Source of the DNA: Limanda limanda
Taxonomy: Eukaryota; Chordata; Actinopteri; Pleuronectiformes; Pleuronectidae
NCBI RefSeq assembly: GCF_963576545.1
Contig: NC_083653.1
Location: forward strand, 19,991,639-20,055,638
Direction: 5' to 3'
DNA: 64,000 bases
Shown here in pieces: positions 11,796 to 25,998 of this stretch. Positions within the stretch are counted from its first letter, which is position 1. Every line of letters starts with the position of its first letter. Both the position numbers and the translations under genes were made by a program. Under the pieces are notes generated by a model. It was not told where the DNA came from. It did no database searches and saw nothing but the letters and a program-made list of their open reading frames with translations.

Positions 11796-12087
11796 ATCCA
11801 ATCCTATAACTCACAGTCATACGTTTGAGAGGCTGACACTTAAATCAGTAGGGTGGGGCGGAGCCCCCGGTTTCCAGAGATGACAAATGTGGAGCTGCTG
11901 GAGCCTAAACTGCTGAGGTGCAGGTTACAGGAGGACAGCAGAGGCCAGATGTTTTACTAATGCAGCTGCAGAGAGAGACTGAACCAGGACCAGGGAAGAA
12001 GGACAGAAATCACTGAGCTCGGGAGAGAAAACTCTTTAAATATCAATGAACTGCAGGAAACACTAGAATAGAAATAGGACCATGCTG

Positions 12088-12249
12088 CCACACACATTCA
12101 TGCAGTCCAGGGATCACACACTGCTGGCACTGCAGCCAGGGGCAATTTGGGGGTCAGCATCTTGCCTGAGGACTCACGCAAAATGGAGGATCCAGGGATT
12201 GAATCTCTGAATCCCCAGTGTGGACGACCCGCTCTATCTCATGAGCTAC
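12088..12249. repeat. Degenerate fish interspersed repeat
   Basis: Phrases such as GGGGCAATTTGGGG, CAGCATCTTGCC and ACGACCCGCTCTA are hallmarks of a widespread fish repeat. A second copy is at 33,437-33,680. Confidence 0.6.
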
Positions 12250-12880
12250 ATTCTGCTTTTTAGATTACATAATTATGCTTTTCTTCCGTTGTTGGAGATG
12301 GTGGCTAAGTCTTCCCCATCAAGGTTTCAAAGTCCAACTAACTGACTCTAATACCAGAACCTCCATAACTGACTCCCAACTGTTGGGTGAAGAGCCAGAA
12401 TTTTCTGAAAATGATGCTTCCAGCTCAATTTGTCCCTTTTTTATCTCAACAAATTTAAGTTTAAGCTTAAGCCTTCTCTTGACTTCTTTCAGCAGATACA
12501 TTCAAATGGGCACATTAACTTCATTCAGGAGAAAAAACACTTTTAACTATTTTAAATAATGCAATTCCAAATTATTCCTAAGAACTGAAGTGTTTAAATA
12601 CATATCTCTGCAAAGGTTTCAGTCACTTAGTAGATAGGCCATGAATAGTTTTTATTTTTTCAGTTAACTTTATTCAAAGTGCAATAAACTGAGAAGAAAA
12701 AAAATCTAAATCAAATCAATGTTTGTCTTTGTCCCTGAAGTAGCACGAGTAGCTATATGTACGCTTGTGCATAGGTAAAGGTAAATGTTGCTCTTAACCA
12801 GATGATGTGATCCCAGAATAATTCATGCTGTTGAGACCAGAGCCCTGTGGTACACCGTCTGTTGTAGGACTCCCCTACTG

Positions 12881-12931
12881 TGTGTGTGTGTGTGTGTGTG
12901 TGCGTGCGTGTGCGCGTGCGTGTGTGTGTGT
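12881..12931. repeat. (TG)n microsatellite with CG interruptions
   Basis: TG run broken by CGTGCG units. Confidence 0.9.
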
Positions 12932-15833
12932 GTTTTCCCATGTAAAGACAGCTATTGATGCCACCGGAGAAGCTTCAAGAAAATGTGTGTATCCGTTAGT
13001 GTCTGCATTAACCTTCATATCTGAGTTCAATAACTGGAATTATTGTATAATTATTATGCTAATGTTAATGTTACTGACAAACATTTTCATTTTATTTAAA
13101 TAGTATTTTTGCTGAGTAACCTCATTCAAGAAACTACGATATATATGTTCATATATATTTACACATATATTTATAATGATTAATCATGTTTACTGGTAAA
13201 TACTTTTCTTTAGTGTTTCTTAATCGATCCTAGAAACAGACCACATTGTTCAGCAAGTGTTTAGAGCCTCACATTAAACTTCTAATCACAAAATTCTAAC
13301 CATGATTAACATTTCAACTTCGCCCTGGCACAAGCATGCACAGACATCGAAGGGGGCTTTAGCCCCTCCCCTCTTTCTTCTTCCAGCGAATGTGCCCTTT
13401 CCTGGGGTGTGAGTCATGTGCAGTAATATAGAAAATTGTGGATGTGATTGAAATTCAACGATATGCACGGTTGTGCATTTAAATCGTTTATGCTGAATCA
13501 AAATAGAATTGTGAGACACACATTTGCCAATTGGCCCTACAGGTGAATAGGATAAAACTAATTTACTAAAACATTTCTCCACAGAACTTTCTAATGTGAA
13601 ACGAGGGAATTGTAGTTACACTGAAACTAATTCCTTGTCACCAGTTATTGTGTGTGTAATTCCAAATATATACTAGAAACTAGTAGCATAGAAAACATGC
13701 ACATTGTGCAGTTTTGTTTGCTGGTGCCTGTTCTTGTGATAAAGCCAGTGAATACAAAAGACCATTGTGTCGGTCAACTGAATGATTGTGTGTGTGAGGG
13801 TAAATAAATTGTTTAGTAGTTCAGAGATGTGCTACCATATTGGACTTTGTTTTAAAAAAATGTTTTATATATATGAGAAGTGCCCTTTTTTCTCACTTAA
13901 GCCCCTTCCCCCCAAAATGCCTGTGCACAGCACATCCCTGACTGGGCCACACATTACCATGTTTCGCACCAGTGGGCACTGACATAAGGGTGACAGCTTC
14001 AACATGTTGCTTATTTAAGAGTTGAGGCTCAACAAACCAATCCGTGAACGAATGATAGAATTTTTTAATAACATCTTATTTCAGGTACGACTTATAAATC
14101 AGATTTTCATACATCCATACGACAGGGAAACACATAAATGGGGCATCTCAGAAGTGCTCGTACATTTAACAATATAATTTAAATCCAACAGAAATGACTG
14201 AAGAACGATTCGGTTTTTTTTATATTTTGCAAGAACTCCAGTTATTGCTCTCATCATGTTAGAAGATAAATATGTTCATGTGCTTCTTCTTCTGCTGCTA
14301 AATACCAGTAGCTCATTTGTAGCGGACACATGTTGAATGATGGATAAAAGACTCTCTCACTAAATGCTGGTTATTTGTTTTAATCACCTACATTTCCTAG
14401 CCACAGAACCATCATTACACCATTGTAGCTCAGGTTTCTCCTTCGTCATTAGAGAGATTAAAACAGGGTTTTGTATTATTCCAGAGATAAATTATTACAT
14501 GTGTACAATTTATTAACTCATCCAGGTTTCTTCCACTCTGGGACAGACGTCACATGGTTCAGACCTGGGCTGTGGATGAAAACTTCACAGGTTACTTTAT
14601 AAATTATAAAAATAATAATCATGAAGGCACAGACCAAAGCAGAGAAACCATATGGTGACTCCAGTGCTTCTGGGGTTGTGTTTTTTTTTTTTTTTTTGGA
14701 ATGCATTGCAGGAAGAATTCTTGGTGGGTGGAACAACAAATATAATAAATATTGTTCAAAACAATATTTATTGTTGCTGGAAATTACTAAGTGTCCCTGC
14801 TTCTCTTTTACAAACCATATTCACAACAGTATTATTGTGCGTTCCAGTAAAAAAGGCCACATATGATAAAATATTCAGGTTCTTGCAGAAAGTCTAAAGC
14901 TACACATCATCATGAAGACGTATCTGAATTGCTTTACACCAACTGATGGCTTCAGTCAGGTTCTTCTTCAGTAGCATGACTACCGAGCTCTGACCTCATT
15001 GTGCTTTATTAGGTGTGTTAGCAGTCAGAGTTTAGAAAGGACATTATTATTATTATAATTAAAGACAGCACTTGAACTATGTTCCCTAATTTTAAAGAAG
15101 GGCTTTAATTGTGTATCATTAACATCTCAGACTCACACTTCAAGTAATTTCAGGTATGAAGGAGGATTCCACAAAATGCAATCATAAATAAAGTAGACGC
15201 AGGCACATGGAATTTAAAAGGAGGTAAAAAAAATCTCTTGGAACCATTAAATGTTTTGAAAATTGCGTGAATAGGACAGTTAGAATTTGGGGAGGAACAA
15301 TGAAATGCTGTCTAAGGCAGAAGATGCTAGTGCTCTGAAGTAACGCTAATAGCGTGTGCGATGCTCCAGTTCGTGGAGATCTTCGTGTGGACTGTCACAT
15401 TCCCCCATTCTGTCTGACATTCACTAACAAAATTAAAACATTTCATGGTTCTTGCATATAGAATTTCACATTTCATTTCATGAAATGTTCGCAGGCTTTT
15501 ACGTGAAATTAGATAAATATACAAATGAGATCTCAAATACATTTGTTGGTAAAAAACAAAACAAATTATAAAACATGAAAAAGATTCATATTCTATATGC
15601 TTTGGGATAACTTGAGGTATTTCTAAATGTCAGGGTGATGGTACAAACATGTCAGTTGTGTAATAGGCTGGTTTTAAAAGGGCTCAACATTCAAGCTGAG
15701 GGATCAGAGGTCCCCAAGGTCCATAATCCTTTTCAGAGCAATGACATTAACTAAGCAGATTCAAAATTCTGCTGCTGAACTGTGTGACCTTGATTGTCTG
15801 GTGAGTACTTAGAATAAAACTGTAACTGAGAAG

Positions 15834-16999
15834 TTAAAGCAACACTATGCAACTTTTTACCTTAAAATATCAAAAGGAGTTTGATGATTCAGTGACTTCG
15901 AATAGGGAAAATGTTTCCTCTTTCATTTCCACTCTTCACTCCGAACATTTGCTCTTGCTCTATGTAACTTTGGTGAGCGGATACAATCTCCTTTAGTGTG
16001 GAACTGATCAATATTTAATAAATAAAATTAAATAATGATAAATTGTCAGAATCAGGTCCAACAAGTTCAAGATAATGCTGAACTGTAGACCAGTGCAAAA
16101 GACTAAGAAGTCATTCAAACATTAAAGCGTTTATCTGTGATATTCAGCAAAAAAAACTCAAATATTTAGAATGTTCTAAACTGAGTTTGGTGGATTTGTT
16201 ACAGCAGCAGCTCTTCTGGTTAAGGAAGCCGGGGATCCTGGGTAATATCCACCGCTCAGTTGGGTTTAGGTTCAGCCAGTAGCATTACGCAGAGCCCGGT
16301 CAACACATTGGGCCTCATGCAAGAACATGCTTCTATTCTTTCTCTTACATCTCATTGTATGGTCAGTTTGTACGAACATGTCACGTCAGAGTCAAGAAAC
16401 ACTTGCTCTTACAGCATCGTGTGGAAATGAGGTGTGGAAACATGATAAATGTGTGAATTTGAGCGAGCCGGCACAAGATTAGCAAGTTTGCATACATATT
16501 GCCTTAATTACACCATACAAGGCTACGCCTCCTGCCCCATGTCAGCAGTGTCAGTGACGACAATGACATCAAAGTAAAAAAAACAAGTCTTGATTTCAGA
16601 GAGAAAAGTCTGGACTTTTAGCAGCGTCAGAGACCGACTGAAGCAGAGCTGTTTAGAATCTAATTCAAGAGTTAAACCGTAAATGTCAACATAATAACAA
16701 GGGCTAATTTGTATATTATGTGAATGTAATTGCTTCAAACTAATGAAATAAGTCTGGACAACTTGTCAATTCTGTTCGTACCAGGAAAAAAAACGTAAAA
16801 GCAGCAAGTTCTCCTAAATCACTGGTTCTCACTACCTAATATTAAATATTTTCGGTTCTTGCATGACACCCATTGAGGCACACGTTTTCTATACATGAAA
16901 AGCACTTAATGGCTCAGAAACGGAGACCAACAGAATAATCAACAGGTGTGGCAGCAGAGGGCGCTGCTGCTCGGTAACCGTTACATAGTGTTGCTTTAA
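15834..16999. mobile_element. TTAA-flanked TIR transposon-like element (unit B)
   Basis: The left end TTAAAGCAACACTATGCAAC and the right end, complement TTAAAGCAACACTATGTAAC, match at 19 of 20 bases. TTAA flanks both sides. It has no transposase and hosts a second MITE at 16,310-16,871. Only its left half survives in unit A. Confidence 0.75.
16310..16871. mobile_element. Nested 562-bp MITE
   Basis: Terminal inverted repeats are GGGCCTCATGCAAGAAC and GGGTGTCATGCAAGAAC (complement of the right end), 15 of 17 identical. They are flanked by ATT on both sides, a possible 3-bp target duplication. The superfamily is uncertain. Confidence 0.7.
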
Positions 17000-19485
17000 G
17001 GAGGAAGGTGTAAGGCGACAGAGACAGGTACTCACCATAACCTGCAGAAAACAGACACATTGTATCACATCACCACAGGCTCTTGACATGGAGTCCACTG
17101 TGCAAGAGCATAGACCGTACAGACTGAAAACATTGAACTCACATGCACACACAGACAACACACACACACACACAACACATCACAGTGGCAATAACTGACT
17201 TAAAATGGTGAAGTGGTGATGTTCAAGAATTCTGTGATTCCAAAAAAATTTGACGATTACAATGACGAGCTAGACTGTGTTAAAAACGGTCCAAACCACA
17301 CTATTACGCAACATGCCACATGGCACTGACGACCTCAAATTTAAGAAAAAAAGATGCACTTTATCATGTTCACAATACAAAACAATCGGAGAAGACTTAA
17401 CCATCTTCACAGGCAAATACATGGAGGAGATGCCTGATGTAAGTAAAGTAGGTCCATCTGAAGGACCAGACGGCTTCTGTGTGGCATTCTGAGCAGAGCT
17501 GAGCTTTATCCAGGGCGGTCACATCGGATGAGAGCGGCTGTAAACCCACGGAAACTGTGGGGACGTACAGTGATGTTTATAGATGTCACTGAGCCACTAG
17601 CGCTGCACAGTTTTAAATCGAAGGGAAACCAAAGATACCAGGTGTGGAACGCTCACACCAGGTCAGTGAGCAACCTAATTTCATGGGGTTGTGTTTGAGC
17701 AACACAACACTGATTAGAACACAATGGAAAACTACAGAACTCTGTATTTTAAGCAGCACAATGTTCTGTGAAGTGTCCATTAAAAAACAAACTCCCCTGA
17801 TCAACAGATTCACTATACTCCTCAAACCGTTACTTTTAAAACACGTGTCCCAGTCAAAGGAAACAGTTTTAAAAGTTACAGTGAATTCTTAAGGTTTCAG
17901 ACCCCTAAACTTTTCACATTTTGTTATGTTGCAGCTTTATGCTAAATTAACACTAATTTCTCACATCCATGAACATTCAGTATCAAATCACTTCTCTTAC
18001 CAAGTCTCTCCCCCCCATGACTGCTCTGTTTGGTCGGACAATTCTAGGAAGAGTCAGAGTAGTTCCAAACTTCTTTCTTTTAAGAGTTATGGAGGCCACT
18101 GTGGCTCTTTGAGAACTTCAGTGAAGCACTAGTTTGGTTGCAGCCCTCCCTAAGACCCAATCCTGTCTCTGAGCTCTACAGGCAGCTCCTTCCACCTGAC
18201 AGCTCTGATTGTACATTTATATACATTCTCAGCTGTGAGACATTACATACACTACTCACGTCTACTATGTGAACTCAGTCGAGGTCTAGAAACATCTCAA
18301 AGATGATAAAGAGAAAGGGTTCTGTCTAAGTACTTATATATATATTATTTCAGGTTTTCTTTTTAAATTAAGAAAACTAATTCTAAAATCCGTTTCATTC
18401 TGGAAAAGGGAGTAATGATTGGAAAGGAACTATTTTTTTTATTTCAGCATAAGGCTACAACATAAACATGTATGATAAAAGTCGAGGGGTCTGAATTGTT
18501 TTAACGATTTTGCTCAAGAGTTCCAACAACTAAACATGGACACTACATTCACAGTAGTGGTTTATGCAATATGCTGCATTTTATAGGTCCAACACCTCAG
18601 CCAGTCATGATTAATATAATAAAATTGACCAAATCTATAACTAATGATTGTTAATTGGAAAATATTAACGTCTTCTGTGGAAACCAGTGGAACATGTGTG
18701 TGGAGGAGGCAGCTCTGTTCACCCACTGGCTTGATTTCTGCTCATGCACTGTACCAAGGTGTCAGTCAGGGAATTACTCTGCTCCGTCTGATGTGGCCGC
18801 CCCGTCTGACCACCACGTCCGCCCACGTCTGAACACACAGCTATGTTTTCACCAACTCTTTGTCACGGGACGTATAATAGCAGCTAGAGGGCGACTATTA
18901 GTATTAGACCAAGGCCATGTAAAGACACCCTATCACAGTAGCACAGGCATGTCATGCCATCAAGTGGAGTTCAGTCTCTCTAGACATTATTTTCTTTTCT
19001 TATTATATTCTCTGATACACATTCTGGGATATCTATGGTTCCACGTTCTCTCTCTACAAAAATAACACATTTATATCTACCTGAATTATTATTTTTCTTT
19101 TGTCAAACGTAATGACAGGATCCAGCCACAGCAGAACAGCTCATTGTGCAAAGGAGCTGCCCAGTTTCCTAACTTCAAACTGCACACACCTGGACCCTAA
19201 AGCATCGGAGTCGAAAACAGACACCAGCAGACTAGTTCCTTTATGGATCGCTGTCTTTTGTGCGTACGCTCTGTTCCGGCTTGGCAAAAGTTAGCTTCCA
19301 GTTTTTAGTGTTTGGGAAAGAGTAGTTAAAAAAACCCACATCTACACAGAAACTGAAGTCCAGAAGCTCTTTCTATTATATCTTTAGATTAGTTTTGGAC
19401 TCCACATCTATGATCTGTCTTTAGCTGCATCTCCCTCAAAGAAACTGGCTCAACCAGTGTCATTCAAAGTGTGTATGAGTGTGTG
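16872..19485. other. Unit B-only sequence downstream of slc5a6 copy B
   Basis: No gene was recognised. It includes the right end of the TTAA element, an inverted-repeat element (17,895-18,497) and AT-rich DNA. It is probably deleted from unit A rather than inserted in B. Confidence 0.5.
17895..18497. mobile_element. Long-TIR, Tc1/mariner-like non-autonomous element
   Basis: The left end TTTCAGACCCCTAAACTTTT and the complement of the right end (TTCAGACCCCTCGACTTTT) form diverged inverted repeats of about 50 bp. Both contain TTATGTTG and TTATGCT blocks. No ORF. The family assignment is inferred from resemblance to common fish elements. Confidence 0.55.
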
Positions 19486-19509
19486 TGTTATTAAGAAATG
19501 AGAAAATGA

Positions 19510-22500
19510 TCACAAGGACGTCTCCTGAACTGTCTGGGTCGTCGGAGGGCTTGAGGACAGAGCGATCTTAATTGCCAGGTCTTCGTCCTGTGTCTGTGTT
19601 CTGTCGCTGTCCGTCTCTTTGTCCTCTGCGGCCGAGTCCTCTTTGCAGTGCGCTGCTCCGTTGCTGTCCTTCTTGGCCATGAGATAAGGTTGCGTGCTGA
19701 TTTCTTTGGGCTGGTCAACACGGGTGAGAAATAGACAAACGTGTTGAAAGCTCAGGTTCAGCTGAACAAAGCAGACAGAAACACAGGAGTGTAAATGTGA
19801 GGTTACCTTCGGAGTCAGAGGAGTGACACAGCAGAGCTTTTCTCTGTAGCGTTCAGGCAGAAAGAAGAGCAGCGTGCCCAGGACTGGAAACACTGTGCCC
19901 GGGGTCAGCTCCTTCTCCTTCATGGGTCCTAACATGTGGAGAGCCACGTGAACAGGGGAGAAATTAAACCTTGATCATTTTTACTGGTTTAGCTGGGTTT
20001 CCATTTAGGTTGATAGCTTCTGGGTGGGGGGAGTTGTGGCTGTCACCTTCTTCTTTTATACTTTTTTCTAATAATAGTAATTCTAATAATTATTCCTCCC
20101 CTTCCTTTAACTTCAAAATGTTCTCACATGTTTGTCCAGGGCCAGGACTAGCATCCCTGTAATTAGCTAGCATCCTCACCACTATTGCCAAAACATACAC
20201 GATTGCACGTTTAAAATAAGCTGATATTTTAGCCTTTTTTGGGACAATTTGGGTTGGTGTCTGTTCATCTTTGGTATTTGAAAAACTGTTTCTCCTCTGC
20301 TCTACTTCTTGTTCTTGTGTGTCTCTTATCTTCTCCCAACATATAGAAAGGAGGAGACAAACACTACAGAAAATGACAGTGAAACACAGCAAAGACTCAC
20401 ACACTGAGATTAAATGAAACAGGTGCACATATTATTAGAACCCCTTCTTCTCATCACTCCTTTAGTTGTCTGACAATTTAAAAATGTTATTGTGATAATA
20501 TTCTGTATGTCAGTGATACAGTTGGTTTGGAACTTAAAGCTAGAAGTGTGCGTACCTGTTAAAAAGCTGACTATTAGTCCGACCACCACCACAGTGGTTG
20601 AGTTGTGAGCACTGTACCACATGTAGGACAATGAGTAGAGTGCCTCCACACCTGTCGGCCTGAAGAGTAGATGAAAGAAACAAAAATAAGACCAAAAAAA
20701 CAGTATTTAAAAAGAAATACATTTCTTGTTGTGAAGAATTGTTTTATCTACTTTTCCATAGTCCTGCAAACATTATGGAGCCAACGCATATTTATAAGTT
20801 TGCTTCTTGACATTACCTTGGCTTGACCAGTGTGGTCATGACAGCGGTGGTCATGTTTTCAAACAGGGGTAGAGCAGTGGTGTTGAGAAGGGGTGCTGCG
20901 GTGGAAGCTGTCATACGCATCACAAAACTGCCAATGCCGATCCAGAAGGCCATGGCGAGGCCAGTAAACAAACCGACCAATGCACCCTGAGGAGAGGAGA
21001 GAGTGTGGTCAATGACATATCAGGTATTCCTTCATTACGTTTTACATGTGGTTAGCATAACAGAAACAAACTCTCTTAATTACAGCATCAACTCACAGTC
21101 GAGTTTGCCCAGGGGAAGAAAATCCCTAGACAGAAGAGGCCGAGCAGGGGACCACCCACCATCCCGAAGATACTGAAGGCTGCCTGAGGGCACAGATGTT
21201 AGAGCATGACTGTGTGTTACACAGCTGAATGTTTAAAATCCTAAAATAATTCATATTCTCTTTTACAAACTGCTTCAAGATTTAAATAACTTATCTGGTA
21301 AAAATGTCTTTGTAGATAAAGATTTCTACAACTAAATTAAAGACACCAGCTAAAATATTTGTCATCAAAAGAAAAAGATGCAGCTCAGTGTTGCTGCTCA
21401 GACGGTGTGAAGAGTTACCTGCAGCACAGATCCCATCAAGGAGGCGAGGTAGGCCATAGCCAAACACACCAGGCCATAGGCCAAGGCTGTGGAGCACATG
21501 ACAACAAATTACCAGTAATCAAAGAAATTGCAGTAAGTGGGTACACATGACTGTCTCCTGTTTGTTAAAATTATTGTTTATATTATTACTTGTTAATAAG
21601 AATTGAATCAATTAACGTGATAGAGAATATGATGTAATTTTACTTCAAACTAAAGCCAGTTGTCTTACCAAGTCCTTTAGACATCAGTGTGGCTTTGGCT
21701 TCAGTCATGTTTGGAAAATAGGGTTTAATCAGGTCCTCCATAGTTACTGTAGCCAGGGAATTGAAGGCTGATGAGATAGTACTGGTGGGACAGACACAGG
21801 ATGCAATGAGTGAAAGTTTTTTTTTTACCTCATTATAAATGGAAAGCAACATAGCACAGGCATTTGAGACAGGAACTGTCTGAACATTTAATTTGCAGCT
21901 AGTGGGGGGAAATTTCTGTTGGGGTCATATAGTGTGATTTACCATTTCAACAAAGAGGATATGTAAAGTTATACCCCACAATTATCACTACTTGCTTATC
22001 TCCAGCTGTTACCTGAACCTTAACTCAACTTTAAAAGATGTCTGTGATGATTCTGTTATATTCATTCTTTAAAGACTGAAGTAAAAGCTAATACAACTAA
22101 ACTTAACGGTGAGCAACACCACTGTGACAACCAGGCAGAATTTAAACATTTTTAAAAATAACTGGTGACTGACAACTGAAAGACAGAAAAGTAGTCTTAA
22201 ACCAGTGGATAATCCTTCAGGTTCAGGTATGTTTGCCTGGTTCACTTACCTGAGAGCACCACTGAAGAGACAGGCTACAAACAGGCCTGGGAGCCCGGGC
22301 AGATCCCTGAATACATCCATCACAAAGTAAAGCACCATCTACACACAAAAAACAACTCAACATTAGAATTCCAGATTGCCTGGCAACCTGTCACCTGATG
22401 ACACAAGGGGATTCAAACTTCCCGGTGACCTTCAAGAATGATTAAGTATAGCTAATAGTTAATATGGAAAATTTGGGGAAGCAAAACTAGCAAATCTAGT

Positions 22501-25500
22501 ATTCACCTGATCATTCGTTTTGACATAACCCTTGTCCAGAGGGCTGTCCTCTCCATAGCGAGCAAACATGACCAGACCCATCAGACAACCTAAACACAGG
22601 ACGATCTGCTGGCATGGGAAGACGACATAGCAGGACCTGAGAAGACATGAGGTGAGAGACGTTGTTATAAACATGAACATCATACCACATTATAAGGGAA
22701 CACATGAAATCAACATTTAAAAGGAAAATATTTGGTCAATGTGTAGGGGGCCTGTAGTGAGAAGTTGATGATACTGACATGACGGCTTCTTTCTCTGAGC
22801 GTGCGCTGAGGTATCTCTGGACCTGGGCCTGGTTGACCCCGTACAGAGCGAGCATCAGGAAGATTCCCCCCACACCCAGAGTCCAGAAGGTGTGACGCTC
22901 TGTAGGGTCTGGGTTCAGGCTACACAGACAGAGTAAGGACAGCGTTAACATGTCTGAAGTACACACAGGTATGATTCCTGCAGTAAAGTGTCTTTTAGCA
23001 GATGGTAATACTGACTCTAGTCCAGAAATGCGGCTGCCATTGGTAGCTTTCCTCCAGACCTCACCAATGCCCCCTGCCTGACTGGCCCCTACTATAATCA
23101 CTGCCAGCTGTCCCACAAACATCACCACGGTCTGGAACACATCAGTCCACATCACCGCCTTCAGACCCCCCTGTGAGACAAGAGCACACAGGTTTAAACT
23201 TCATTTAAAGGTCCATGAAGATCAATACAACAAACCATCTGAAAAGGTGTACATGGGTGAGAGCTGTGCTGCACTGACAAGAGTATGAATATAAGATTGT
23301 AGTTTAATCATAGATGATAAAGGAAACTGATGAAGAAATCATGACCAAGACAAATCGAGTAAGAGTTTTCCAATGGAGTAATAAGACAGACGATCGAAAA
23401 CTTGTTGTCTACTAAAATTATCAACTCTCTATCTTTAACATGAAATTACAGTTTGAAAAAACAAATTTCATTAAATGGCTTAATTTACTAATTGTTTAGC
23501 TTCTGTTGTACCGAAACAATAGTCAACAAATACCTTGTCCCAGTTGGTGATGATGGTAACCATGGTTTGATAAATCTAGACACTCACCAGAGCTGTGTAC
23601 AACGTGCACACCAATCCCAGTGCAAGCACTGCCCCCCAAAGGTCAAAGCCTGTCACTGCAAGTCAAAATGGAAAATACGTTACCAAACACTGCATGAGGG
23701 TTTACTCGACTGTCCAGGTGAAAATAAATATTAACAACAAGTGTGCATTATCATTAGTAACTGTGGACTCCTTTTAGTAGAAAACAGGTTGTGATGGAGT
23801 ATGTAAAGTAAAAAAAAGGCTGCTCTTACCTACATTAAGGGCCAAGGCTGGAGCATATAGGACCACTCCCATATAAATGACCTGCGGAGGAGAGAAAATA
23901 AACAACTGCAAAACCCTCTACTCACAAAAACAGAGGGAAGCTCAGGGAGCCGAGCAAACTGACTCACATGTCAGATTATGATCCTCCTCAGGTGTAAGAA
24001 AATTCTGCTACTTCGTAACAAAAAACATGTCGATATTTGGTTGTACGCATCTAACGTAAAGTCCTGTGACACACATTTCCTAATTAATATGGAGGAATTT
24101 ACAGTTATAGAGGTTTTCTTTGAGATAAAAGTCAGACGACACTGCTGATGCAATCTACAGGAGAAAATATAGATACTGCCAACGTCATAAAGGTAACAAA
24201 AACCCTAATAAAATGTTGCAAAGGGCAGTGTGACATCTCCAGGGCCAAAGTCTGTTCTTTCTCAAAAATAAACAGCCTCTGTTTCACATCTAATTTCACT
24301 CCACAGACAAAACAAGTTTTTTAAAGTAAGTTTTAAGGATGTGGTGATGCCTCAAACCAAGAACAAGTTAGAAAAGCTGAAAAGGTTGTTTCTCTTTTAT
24401 TGGCAACCAACATAAAACTTATTAGCTACTACTAATTTCTGTCTTCCTATATCATTGGGGACTACGGTTGCCATGTCAACTAAGTATTAATACAATTCTA
24501 CACTTTCTGTGTGAGACGACAGATGACGTTTTTAAAGATCAGAGTAGCTGAGATTAAAGTGGTGGCCATTTTATCACAATAAGAAACAATTAGATGATTA
24601 AAAAAAAGCACAGAAACTAATGAACAATGAAAGTAGAGCAAGATACCATCTGGAAAATGAACGTCACAGTCCCACATATGCGAACCGTCTTGTTAAAGCG
24701 CAGCTCCAGATACTGTTGAGAGGAGAGAATGTAAAAGAACAAAAAAGAACAAAAAAAAACAACCAAAATCAAAAAGCTGATTACATATCATCTCAGAGTC
24801 ATGTGTGCTCTCAGGATCAGAACTGTCAGTTTAAATCATTAAAGCCAGATTTTAAAGGTTGACAACATTCTTTGTTCACAGGACAGTACTGAACTTTGGC
24901 AATGGCCTGATCAGTGTCCTTGAGGTTCAGGCTGCAGTTAAAAAAAAAAAAAAAACTTTAAAAGTTATTGAGCCTTGAGCGAAGAACTTGTGTTTCTGTT
25001 GAGGGTAAGACAGATTAGAGCACAGATAAGAAAGCGGAGCTCTGAGATCATACTTGAGAGAGACGTGCTGACAGAGTGTAAAACAGAAAAACAGGCAGAC
25101 AGGGGAAAGAGGACATTATAATTAAGAAATGTTGTAAAAACACATTCACACCATCCACCATAGTGAAACTGTCATGTCCAACTAAGGCTACATGTATACT
25201 GCTACATTTTGAACTAAACTGATCTCTGTCGAAACAAGCGTTTTGGCTCCGCTATCAGTTGTGACCGCCTTCCATACTAAACACAGATCATGTGACCACT
25301 CACATACACTGGGCATGTGTGTGCCGGTGTAAAAAGGAATTGCTTGTAACAGCTTGTCTCTGCAAAGACAACAGGGTCAGCAAAGCTTGTTATTGATTAT
25401 CCATGTTACGTGCCGAAGCTAAGGTTGGTTGTTCTTTGTCGGAAGGGTGTCATGTGACAGGAGCCGGAAGAATCCCAGAAGGCTATTACAAAAAAACATA

Positions 25501-25998
25501 GCAGTATGGACGTAGCCATTTTTATATTAAGTCATTATTTGTGTGTACCTCATAGGCACTGGACAGTCGCAGCCTGTAGAAGATTGGTATAAAAATGTGA
25601 GCTGGGATGAGCAGGCCCAAAAAGTAGGAGCAGCCCAGGAACCAGTACTGAGTTCCAAAGGTGTACACCTCAGACGGAGCCCCCAGGATGGCCACCGCAG
25701 ACTGGAAAGTGGCCAGCAGGGACAGCGACACAGGGAGGCAGCTCATGGAGCGGTCGGCCATCAGGAACTCCTGTGGTAAACAAAAATTGGTGTTGGAAAT
25801 ATGTCCCAAACGAACCTTGTACACTTAAAGAGAGAAAATTAAAAGTCTTGAGCATCTAAAGCCACAGTCTACCTGTGTTGTGCGTTGGCGTCCACCGGAG
25901 AAGGCATAAAAGAGGCCGATCCCAGCTGAGGCCACCAGCAGCAAGGCAAAGATGACATAGTCCACCGTACTGAATTGCATCTGGACTATCTCCCCCAT
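19510..25998 (-). CDS. slc5a6: Sodium-dependent multivitamin transporter, tandem copy B (complete, 16 coding exons)
   Basis: This is the paralogue of copy A with the same exon structure: 25873-25998, 25549-25770, 24647-24712, 23830-23881, 23588-23655, 23016-23170, 22779-22919, 22507-22636, 22250-22338, 21669-21781, 21419-21486, 21097-21183, 20817-20986, 20556-20659, 19807-19928, 19510-19710. It predicts 637 aa, close to human SMVT (635). It keeps family-typical residues where copy A differs: Cys53, Thr63, Ala69, Ala73. The cytosolic tail has 23 more residues than copy A, a stretch rich in Asp/Glu/Thr/Gln, and ends in the same QETSL PDZ ligand. N-glycosylation sequons NTT, NMT (exon 13) and NST (exon 14) are visible in both copies. 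All splice sites are canonical. Copy B is likely the functional equivalent of the single-copy ancestor. Confidence 0.95.
25185..25517. mobile_element. MITE in intron 2 of slc5a6 copy B
   Basis: The left end GGCTACATGTATACTGCTA and the complement of the right end GGCTACGTCCATACTGCTA form a TIR. It is absent from the copy A intron. The ends resemble a common fish hAT-type MITE. Confidence 0.65.

Larger units (their letters stand above)
11796..14374. other. Inter-unit sequence, no recognised gene
   Basis: It contains a common fish interspersed repeat (12,088-12,249), a (TG)n microsatellite (about 12,881-12,931) and AT-rich unique sequence. By tandem geometry it should match DNA just left of the window. 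No exon was recognised. Confidence 0.5.

Noticed and set aside
1841..25998. Identification of the two transporters as slc5a8 or slc5a12 (SMCT)
   Set aside because: Overall SLC5 fold fits, but [23 protein letters not shown] with [18 protein letters not shown] and the QETSL end are SLC5A6-specific.
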